The notes under the pieces are model-generated. The model did not search any database. It saw nothing but the letters and a program-made list of their open reading frames with translations, and had not been told where the DNA came from. From the NCBI GenBank assembly GCA_021794705.1, contig JAJYQH010000041.1, positions 1 to 7,523 of the forward strand: a stretch of DNA of 7,523 bases. The letters run 5' to 3'. Position numbers and translations under genes: made by a program. The DNA comes from Actinomycetes bacterium (lineage in GTDB: Bacteria > Actinomycetota > Actinomycetes > Propionibacteriales > Propionibacteriaceae). The first letter of the stretch is position 1. Each line of letters begins with the position of its first letter. Shown here one piece after another: positions 1-4,720 of this stretch.

Positions 1-541
1 TGGTCCGCTCCACCCGGGAGGGTTCGGCGCGCCGAAGGATGGCCAGGGCGTCGTCGCGGGTGAGGGCGTCCTCGAGGTACCGCAGGTCGACGGCGTCCAC
101 GATCTGCTCGGGCGTCATCTCCGTGATCAGGCGCCATAGCGGCTTGCCCGCCCGGCGCGCCGCCAGGTCCCACACGGCGTTCATGACGGCGGCCATCGCC
201 AGGTGGATGACACCCTTCTCCGGTCCCAACCAGCGCAGTTGGGAGTCGGACATGAGCTCGCGGTAGAGCGCGCCCGGGGCTTCGCACATCGGCTCGGCGT
301 CCCGGCCGACCAGCCGGTCGGCGATCGCCCCGATGGCGGCCAGGCACACCTCGTTGCCCCGCCCGATCGTGAAGGTGAAGCCGCAGCCGTACACGTCGGG
401 GTCGTCGGTGACGATCCGCAGATAGGCCGCCGAGTAGTCGGGGTCGGCGTTCATCGCGTCCGAGCCGTCGACGCTGAGCGACGTGGGGAACCGGACATCG
501 ACCAGTTCCAGCGAGGTGATCACCGGCACGCTATTCTCCAT
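1..541 (-). CDS. fucD: L-fuconate dehydratase, 5' part (enolase superfamily), cut by the left edge
   Basis: This is a partial gene of about 180 codons running off the left edge. I translated the minus strand by hand. The protein begins [20 protein letters not shown] and continues with blocks typical of L-fuconate dehydratases and the human homologue ENOSF1: [61 protein letters not shown] and [18 protein letters not shown]. In the family this enzyme dehydrates L-fuconate to 2-keto-3-deoxy-L-fuconate in the cytoplasm, within oxidative L-fucose breakdown. Only the N-terminal capping domain is visible. The catalytic lysines and Mg2+-binding acidic residues of the barrel lie outside the window, so activity cannot be checked. 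The ATG at 541-539 has no clear ribosome binding site. An in-frame GTG at 529-527 is preceded by GGAG (539-536) at 6 bases and may be the true start. The gene is divergent from the FadR-type regulator, its likely controller. Relatives acting on other acid sugars cannot be fully excluded. Confidence 0.88.
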   Translation of the reverse strand, partial: MENSVPVITSLELVDVRFPTSLSVDGSDAMNADPDYSAAYLRIVTDDPDVYGCGFTFTIGRGNEVCLAAIGAIADRLVGRDAEPMCEAPGALYRELMSDSQLRWLGPEKGVIHLAMAAVMNAVWDLAARRAGKPLWRLITEMTPEQIVDAVDLRYLEDALTRDDALAILRRAEPSRVERT

Positions 542-542
542 C

Positions 543-557
543 AATCATCAGATGATT
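543..557. promoter_or_regulatory. Perfect palindrome, candidate FadR-type operator
   Basis: AATCATCAGATGATT is a perfect inverted repeat with 7-base arms around a single central base at 550. It touches the fucD start codon and covers the transcription start expected from the promoter at 563-591. Odd-length palindromes of this size are usual binding sites for dimeric GntR/FadR regulators, and the regulator gene is the divergent neighbour. Binding here would block dehydratase transcription and could also autoregulate the regulator. The link to this regulator is inferred from position and symmetry. No second copy was noticed in the window. Confidence 0.6.
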
Positions 558-562
558 CTCGG

Positions 563-591
563 ATACTATCCACCGAGCAGGGTGGGCGCAA
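563..591 (-). promoter_or_regulatory. Predicted promoter of the fuconate dehydratase gene
   Basis: On the minus strand a -35-like TTGCGC (591-586) and a -10-like TAGTAT (568-563) are separated by 17 bases. This fits a housekeeping sigma promoter of the actinobacterial TANNNT type. It would start transcription near 555-557, giving a leader of only about 15 bases before the ATG at 541. The -10 lies inside a small inverted repeat, GGATACTATCC (561-571), so a plus-strand TACTAT (564-569) overlaps it and could serve the divergent regulator, though no convincing plus-strand -35 is visible. Confidence 0.45.
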
Positions 592-664
592 GGTTCGTCC
601 GATGAATCCCACCACGCCGTCGGCTTCGGCGCTCGATGCCGACGACACTGACGGAGGAGGAGCC

Positions 665-1360
665 ATGGCCAATGGCGTGTCCCAGCACCAGGTCGTCGTG
701 AACGCCATTCAGGACTTCATCAGCTCAGGAGAACTGGCCCCCGGGGACCGACTGCCCGTCGAGGCCGACCTGGCCGCTCGGCTGGGGGTGTCCCGCAGCT
801 CACTCCGGGAAGGTGTCAGAGCGCTCGTCGCCATGGGCGTGCTCGAGACCCGCCAGGGCTCCGGCACCACCGTCACCTCCCTCGACCCGCACCTGCTGCT
901 CCAACCCCTCGTCTTCTGGGCCTCCATCCAGGGCGGCCCCAGCGCCCTCAATGTGCACGTGGTCCGCCGCGCCCTGGAAGTCGAATCCGCGGGCCACGCC
1001 GCCAGCGTGATCGGGGCGGACGGGCTGGACCGCCTGGCGGGGCTGCTGGCCGAGGCCGAGCCGCACATCGCCAGTCACGACCACGAACCGGCCCTCCGGC
1101 TCGATCACGCCTTCCACCAGGCCATTGCCGCGGAGAGCGGGAACCCGATCCTCGTCGCACTCGTCGACGCTCTGGGGCAGCCGACTGTGCGCTCCCGGCT
1201 GTGGCAATCGGTCAACCGCGGGGGGCGGATCGAGGCCGCGCACCGCGAGCACGAGGCCATCCTCGACACGCTCCGCCGGCACGATCCCGTCGGCGCGCGG
1301 GCCGCCATGTACACACACCTCACCCAGGTGCTGAGTCTGGTCTCGGACCCGGAGAACTGA
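665..1360 (+). CDS. GntR-family transcriptional regulator, FadR subfamily (FCD domain)
   Basis: This is a 231-residue DNA-binding repressor or activator, a normal length for the FadR subfamily. Residues about 9-72 form the winged helix-turn-helix: GELAPGDRLPVEADLAARLG, then VSRSSLREGVRALVAMGVLE, then the wing TRQGSGTTVT. Residues about 96-223 form the helical FCD effector domain. It keeps the usual metal-binding set, by position: D147 and H151 in RLDHAFHQAI, H196 in EHEAIL, and H218 in MYTHL. Such domains often bind organic or sugar acids, which fits an effector from fuconate breakdown. I chose the ATG at 665 because GGAGGAGG (653-660) precedes it at 4 bases. An in-frame ATG at 602 would add 21 low-complexity residues and has no comparable binding site. 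The gene is divergent from fucD and convergent with the symporter gene. The ligand and targets are inferred from neighbours. Confidence 0.9.
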   Translation: MANGVSQHQVVVNAIQDFISSGELAPGDRLPVEADLAARLGVSRSSLREGVRALVAMGVLETRQGSGTTVTSLDPHLLLQPLVFWASIQGGPSALNVHVVRRALEVESAGHAASVIGADGLDRLAGLLAEAEPHIASHDHEPALRLDHAFHQAIAAESGNPILVALVDALGQPTVRSRLWQSVNRGGRIEAAHREHEAILDTLRRHDPVGARAAMYTHLTQVLSLVSDPEN

Positions 1361-1371
1361 CCTCGAGGTCA
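1358..1371. terminator. Palindrome over the regulator stop codon, possible terminator
   Basis: TGACCTCGAGGTCA is a perfect 14-base palindrome whose first three bases are the TGA stop of the regulator. As RNA it could fold into a 5-base stem (TGACC/GGTCA) with a TCGA loop. It lies in the 37-base gap between the regulator and the convergent symporter gene, where a terminator is expected. The stem is short and has no T-run, so the role is uncertain. Confidence 0.3.
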
Positions 1372-1397
1372 CGGCGGCCGGCGAGCCCGTGGGGCGC

Positions 1398-3050
1398 CTA
1401 CACGTGCTCGAGGAGGTCGGCTTCGGGCTCCGGCGAGGCCTGGACGCGGGGGTCGTTCTCGTCCGCACCGTAGTCGGACGCCGTCGTCGCGTCCCGGCCG
1501 TCCGGCACCTTGAGTGCGCGGAACACCACCGTGAACACCACGCTGACGAGGGCGTTGAGGACGAAGGCGCTGATCGCGATGTACACGGGGGCGTGGGTGA
1601 ACGGGAACGGCGCGATCGAACCGCCGAAGTGGGCGTGGGTCACCGGGTTGACGACGTTGTACGCGGCGACCGTCCCGTAGACGATGCCGGTGGCCCACCC
1701 CAGGAACAGCGCCCAGCGGTGGAACACCCGGGTGTAGAGCCCGGCGACGATCGCGGGGAACGTCTGGAGGATCCACACACCGCCGAGCAGCTGCAGGTTG
1801 ATCGCGGCCGACTGGTCCATCGTGATGACGAACAGCAGGGCGCCGAGCTTGACGATGAGCGAGACGAGCTTCGACACGCGCAGTTCCTCGCCGGGGGACG
1901 CCGCCGGCCGGAACAGGTCGCGGTAGATGTTCCTCGTGAACAGGTTGGACGCCGCGATCGACATGATCGCCGCGGGGACGAGCGCCCCGACGGCGATGGC
2001 CGCGAGGGCGACGCCGGCGAACCAGCCGGGGAAGTGGTCGAGGAACAGCTGGGGCACGACGAGCTGCGGGTTGACCTTGCCGTCGAGGCCGATCGGCTTG
2101 GTGCCGGCGGCGATGGCGACGTAGCCGAGCAGGGCGAGGAAGCCGAGCATGAGGGAGTAGACCGGCAGGACGACCGCGTTGCGCCGGATGGTGTTGCGGC
2201 TCTTGGTCGCGAGCACCCCGGTGATGGAGTGCGGGTACATGAACAGGGCCATCGCCGAGCCGAGGGCGAGCGTCCAGTAGGCGTTGAAGGTGGCCGCGCC
2301 CGGGATCACCGACCCGATCGGCTTGCCGGTCGCCGGGCTGACCGTCGTCATCTTCGTGGCTGCGGCTCCGAAGATCTTGCCGAAGCCGCCGATGTGCGCG
2401 GGCAGGTAGACGATCGCCACGACGATCGAGATGTAGATGAGCAGGTCCTTGACGACCGCGATGACCGCGGGGGCCCGAAGGCCGGCCGTGTAGGTGTAGG
2501 CGGCCAGCACGGCGAAGGCGATGATGAGCGGCAGGTCGCGGGTGAACGCGTTGGAACCGCCGCCGACGTGCAGCACCGACAGCACGGACTTGATCCCGAC
2601 GAGTTGCAGGGCGATGTACGGCATGGTCGCGACGATTCCGGTGACCGCGACCGCGGTGGAGAGCAGCTTGCTGCCGTAGCGGCCGCCGACGAAATCGGCC
2701 GGGGTGACGTAGCCGTGCCGGTGCGACACCGACCAGAGCCGGGCCATGAGGACGAACACGATCGGGTACAGCACCACCGTGTAGGGGACGGCGAAGAACC
2801 CCGAGACCGCACCGGTGCTCCACATGGCCGCGGGCACGGCGATGAACGTGTAGGCGGTGTAGAGGTCGCCGCCGAGGAGGAACCAGGTGATCCAGCTGCC
2901 GAACCCGCGGCTTCCGAGGCCCCACTGGTCGAGGGTGCGCATGCCGCCCGCGGGGTGGTCCTGCCGCCACTTCGCGGCGTAGAACCCGAGGACGGCGACC
3001 CCCACGAAGATGACGAGGAGCACGATCCTCGCGACGTCGACGGCGCTCAT
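1398..3050 (-). CDS. mctP: Sodium:solute symporter, MctP-like monocarboxylate permease
   Basis: This is a 550-residue polytopic membrane transporter of the SSS family, with about 13 hydrophobic segments spread from residue 7 to about 510 and a polar acidic tail (about 515-550). The N-terminal third closely resembles MctP monocarboxylate permeases: LDQWGLGSRGFGSWITWFLL, GGDLYTAYTFIAVPAAMW, HRHGYVTPADFVGGRYGSKL and TGIVATMPYIALQLVGIKSV. AAIMSIAASNLFTRNIYRD (361-379) matches the SSS region that carries the Na2-site serines. Family members import lactate, pyruvate, acetate or propionate with sodium or protons; the exact substrate cannot be read here. The ATG at 3050 is preferred because GAGGGG precedes it at 8 bases and its A overlaps the last base of the DUF3311 stop codon. 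This TGATG junction suggests translational coupling. The open frame continues far upstream, but only through the DUF3311 gene and the intergenic region. Confidence 0.9.
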   Translation of the reverse strand: MSAVDVARIVLLVIFVGVAVLGFYAAKWRQDHPAGGMRTLDQWGLGSRGFGSWITWFLLGGDLYTAYTFIAVPAAMWSTGAVSGFFAVPYTVVLYPIVFVLMARLWSVSHRHGYVTPADFVGGRYGSKLLSTAVAVTGIVATMPYIALQLVGIKSVLSVLHVGGGSNAFTRDLPLIIAFAVLAAYTYTAGLRAPAVIAVVKDLLIYISIVVAIVYLPAHIGGFGKIFGAAATKMTTVSPATGKPIGSVIPGAATFNAYWTLALGSAMALFMYPHSITGVLATKSRNTIRRNAVVLPVYSLMLGFLALLGYVAIAAGTKPIGLDGKVNPQLVVPQLFLDHFPGWFAGVALAAIAVGALVPAAIMSIAASNLFTRNIYRDLFRPAASPGEELRVSKLVSLIVKLGALLFVITMDQSAAINLQLLGGVWILQTFPAIVAGLYTRVFHRWALFLGWATGIVYGTVAAYNVVNPVTHAHFGGSIAPFPFTHAPVYIAISAFVLNALVSVVFTVVFRALKVPDGRDATTASDYGADENDPRVQASPEPEADLLEHV

Positions 3051-3343
3051 CAGCGGGCCCCCTCGTCCGTCGTCGCGGCCCGGCGGCCGACGCGCACGGC
3101 GTCCCGCCGGCGCTGGTCCTCCCGGGTGATCAGCCCGTAGCAGATCCAGAGGATCACGGCGTCCCCGAAGACCCAGAGCATCTGGTACCAGTAGAAGAAC
3201 GGGATGCCGATGAGCGCGGGGGTGGAGTGCGCGTAGGTGGGCACCAGCAGCGGGACGACGATCCCGAGCGTGATGAGGATCCCGGAGATCACGTAGGGAG
3301 CCGGCCGGGCGGGGCCCCTGGTGGGGGCCGGAGAGATCGACAT
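3050..3343 (-). CDS. DUF3311 small membrane protein, partner of the symporter
   Basis: This 97-residue protein has two clear membrane helices, about residues 17-38 (YVISGILITLGIVVPLLVPT) and 46-69 (GIPFFYWYQMLWVFGDAVIL), followed by a short basic and polar tail. The pattern, with the FFYWYQMLWV segment, fits the DUF3311 family. DUF3311 genes are typically found directly before an SSS transporter, as here, and are thought to be an accessory subunit; no biochemical role is established that I know of. The ATG at 3343 is preceded by AAAGAGG at 5 bases. The stop overlaps the symporter start by one base, so the two are almost certainly co-transcribed and translationally coupled. The arrangement parallels the DUF485/ActP pair of acetate permeases, although the small-protein family differs. 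Confidence 0.85.
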   Translation of the reverse strand: MSISPAPTRGPARPAPYVISGILITLGIVVPLLVPTYAHSTPALIGIPFFYWYQMLWVFGDAVILWICYGLITREDQRRRDAVRVGRRAATTDEGAR

Positions 3344-3493
3344 CGATACCTCTTTCGAACTGCGTCATGACACGCGCGGGGCCCGTCCGGGGGCGAACGG
3401 GGCGAGGGAGCCGGGGTTCGGGCTCCGTCGGACCGTTAGTTAAGTGATCAACCACGCCACCCGGCACACCCTTTCGGGCAGGCTCCGGCGACT

Positions 3494-3508
3494 CCGGTGC
3501 TTCACCGG
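3494..3508. repeat. Small inverted repeat in the divergent spacer
   Basis: CCGGTGCTTCACCGG has perfect 6-base arms and a 3-base centre. It could be a regulator site or a small hairpin. Short GC-rich inverted repeats are common by chance at this base composition. Confidence 0.3.
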
Positions 3509-3538
3509 GTGGACGACTGCGGAGGCGCGCCCGTCGGC

Positions 3539-3566
3539 CCCGGCGCCCGGATAGCCCGGCGCCGGG
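3539..3566. repeat. GC-rich inverted repeat with 9-base arms
   Basis: CCCGGCGCC (3539-3547) and GGCGCCGGG (3558-3566) are perfect reverse complements around a 10-base loop. This is the strongest hairpin in the spacer between the two divergent transporter genes. It has no T-run on either side, so a simple intrinsic terminator is unlikely. It may shape leader RNA or separate the two promoters, or be a by-product of high GC. Confidence 0.4.
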
Positions 3567-3615
3567 ACATCCGGACGGTGAACGGGCCAGGGTCTCATCT
3601 CCATCCCCGGGGGGG

Positions 3616-3644
3616 TGTTCAGAAGACCCCGCACCGCGTATGTT
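3616..3644 (+). promoter_or_regulatory. Candidate promoter for the FNT transporter gene
   Basis: TGTTCA (3616-3621) and TATGTT (3639-3644) are separated by 17 bases. The -10 matches TANNNT; the -35 matches TTGACA at only 3 of 6 positions. Transcription would begin near 3651, leaving a leader of about 80 bases that includes the hairpin at 3689-3704. This is the best pair seen upstream of the FNT gene but it is weak. Confidence 0.3.
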
Positions 3645-3688
3645 CCCCGGTTGAGGCGGCGCTCGCTGCGGGCGATGTGCTGCCGCAC

Positions 3689-3704
3689 GGCGCCGTGGGG
3701 CGCC
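3689..3704 (+). repeat. Leader hairpin just upstream of the FNT ribosome binding site
   Basis: GGCGCC (3689-3694), loop GTGG, GGCGCC (3699-3704) would form a very stable stem in the mRNA, ending 14 bases before the GAGAGG ribosome binding site (3719-3724). It could affect translation or mRNA stability. Chance is possible at this GC content. Confidence 0.35.
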
Positions 3705-3729
3705 GCAACAGGACCTTCGAGAGGTGGCC

Positions 3730-4623
3730 ATGTCGTTCAACACTCCGGCACAGATGACCCAACTTGCGATCGCATCCGGTGAGACCAAGGCGAACGCGAG
3801 TCCCCCCAAAGCCCTCGTCGCCGGCTTCCTGGCCGGCGCCTACATCGCCTTCGGCGGTCTCATCGCCACCGTCACCTCGGCGGGCCTCGACCCCAAGACG
3901 TGGGGCGGCATCACCACCCTGGTGACCGGCCTCACCTTCAGCCTCGGCCTCATCCTGGTCGTCATCGCCGGCGCCGACCTGCTGACCGGCAACATGATGC
4001 TCGTGCCGATCGCCGTGCTGAGCAGGCGGGTCACGGTCGGGAAGCTGGCCGCCAACTGGCTGTGGGTCACCATCGGCAACCTGGTGGGCTCGGTGTTCGT
4101 CGCCTGGCTGCTGGCCGACCAGACCGGCCTGTTCGCCAAGGACTCGATCAACTTCGCCCGGCTGGCGGCCATCGCCCACGGCAAGGGGATCACCGAGACG
4201 CACTGGGAGCAGTTCGTCCGGGCGATCGGCTGCAACTGGCTCGTGTGCCTGGCCGTCTGGGGCGCCCTGGCCGCCACCAGCGTGTCCGGGAAGATCCTCG
4301 CGATCATCCCGCCGATCACGGCCTTCGTGGCCCTCGGGTTCGACCACGTCGTCGCGAACATGTTCTTCCTGCCCGCCGCGATGATGGTCGGCGCGGGGGG
4401 CCTGTCGCTCGGTGACACCGTGCTCAACCTGGTCTTCGCGTTCCTCGGCAACGCGGTCGGCGCGGGGGTGTTCGTCGCGGGCGCCTACTTCTACCTGTAC
4501 GGCAACGCCAAGGGGCTGCCCGGGTCGGCGGCCGGCGCGCCGCTCACCGCGGTGGACGCCGCACCCGGAGCCGTCGCCGGCGACCCGTCCGTGACCCGGG
4601 CGGAGAGGGGCACGCTCGACTGA
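3730..4623 (+). CDS. Formate/nitrite transporter (FNT) family channel
   Basis: This 297-residue protein is a pentameric-type anion channel of the FocA/NirC/FdhC family, placed in the cytoplasmic membrane. Six helices are visible at about 28-50, 64-88, 106-130, 166-185, 188-220 and 232-258. GADLLTGNMM (81-90) is the first broken-helix signature; its T86 aligns with the conserved threonine of the FocA pore. CNWLVCLAVW (168-177) is the second signature. GFDHVVANMFFLP (203-215) carries the central histidine H206 used for proton relay or substrate protonation. Members move formate, nitrite, hydrosulfide or other small monovalent anions, and substrate cannot be assigned from these residues. The ATG at 3730 has GAGAGG at 5 bases; a GTG two codons upstream (3724) overlaps that site and is less likely. 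The last 35 or so residues form a low-complexity polar tail. It lies divergent to a monocarboxylate symporter and 97 bases before a molybdoenzyme on the same strand. Confidence 0.92.
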   Translation: MSFNTPAQMTQLAIASGETKANASPPKALVAGFLAGAYIAFGGLIATVTSAGLDPKTWGGITTLVTGLTFSLGLILVVIAGADLLTGNMMLVPIAVLSRRVTVGKLAANWLWVTIGNLVGSVFVAWLLADQTGLFAKDSINFARLAAIAHGKGITETHWEQFVRAIGCNWLVCLAVWGALAATSVSGKILAIIPPITAFVALGFDHVVANMFFLPAAMMVGAGGLSLGDTVLNLVFAFLGNAVGAGVFVAGAYFYLYGNAKGLPGSAAGAPLTAVDAAPGAVAGDPSVTRAERGTLD

Positions 4624-4656
4624 GGACGGCGCGTCCGCGCGGCCGCGGTGCGACGA

Positions 4657-4685
4657 TCGTCACCCCTGGTGACCGCGGGTACTCT
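4657..4685 (+). promoter_or_regulatory. Candidate promoter with an embedded palindrome, upstream of the molybdoenzyme
   Basis: In the 97-base gap after the FNT gene, TCGTCA (4657-4662, 4 of 6 with TTGACA) and TACTCT (4680-4685, TANNNT) are 17 bases apart. A perfect inverted repeat, GTCACC-CCT-GGTGAC (4659-4673), overlaps the -35 and spacer and could be an operator. A tiny hairpin directly after the FNT stop, GGACG-GCG-CGTCC (4624-4636), might weakly terminate upstream transcription. The molybdoenzyme may thus have its own regulated promoter, may also receive read-through from the FNT gene, or both. Confidence 0.35.
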
Positions 4686-4720
4686 CGACGGCACAGCGCG
4701 AGTTCCAGTGGCGGTGAGAG

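Larger units (their letters stand above)
3344..3729. other. 386-base divergent intergenic region between the symporter and FNT genes
   Basis: No gene is supported here. The region holds an AT-richer patch (about 3436-3452, including TTAGTTAAGTGATCAAC) set in very GC-rich sequence. It is the best place for the promoter of the DUF3311-symporter unit, though I could not fix a convincing -35/-10 pair. It also holds three hairpins (listed separately) and a candidate promoter for the FNT gene. Open frames crossing it lack good start sites or recognisable domains. No known riboswitch was recognised by eye. Confidence 0.6.

Noticed and set aside
39..266. 75-residue plus-strand frame
   Set aside because: It lies opposite the dehydratase gene, has no recognisable domain, and its arginine- and serine-rich content is typical of a shadow frame in GC-rich DNA.
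203..664. N-terminal extension of the FadR-type regulator to a start at 203 or 602
   Set aside because: Bases 1-541 are clearly the fuconate dehydratase on the other strand, so the extension up to there is a shadow. The stretch from 602 to 664 encodes low-complexity residues and lacks the strong ribosome binding site seen before 665.
1389..3140. Long plus-strand open frame (583 residues) opposite the symporter
   Set aside because: The translation is charged low-complexity sequence rich in D, E, R and G, a usual artefact opposite a GC-rich membrane protein gene. The minus strand gives a clear SSS transporter.
3539..3566. Intrinsic terminator for one of the divergent transporter genes
   Set aside because: It lies upstream of both genes rather than at an end, and has no T-run on either strand.
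3051..3809. Upstream extension of the symporter frame to 3809
   Set aside because: The frame merely lacks stops through the DUF3311 gene, the intergenic region and the first part of the FNT gene. The coupled ATG at 3050 matches the family N-terminus.
3619..4347. 242-residue minus-strand frame opposite the FNT gene
   Set aside because: It is low-complexity and polar with no domain, and overlaps a gene with full FNT signatures on the other strand.
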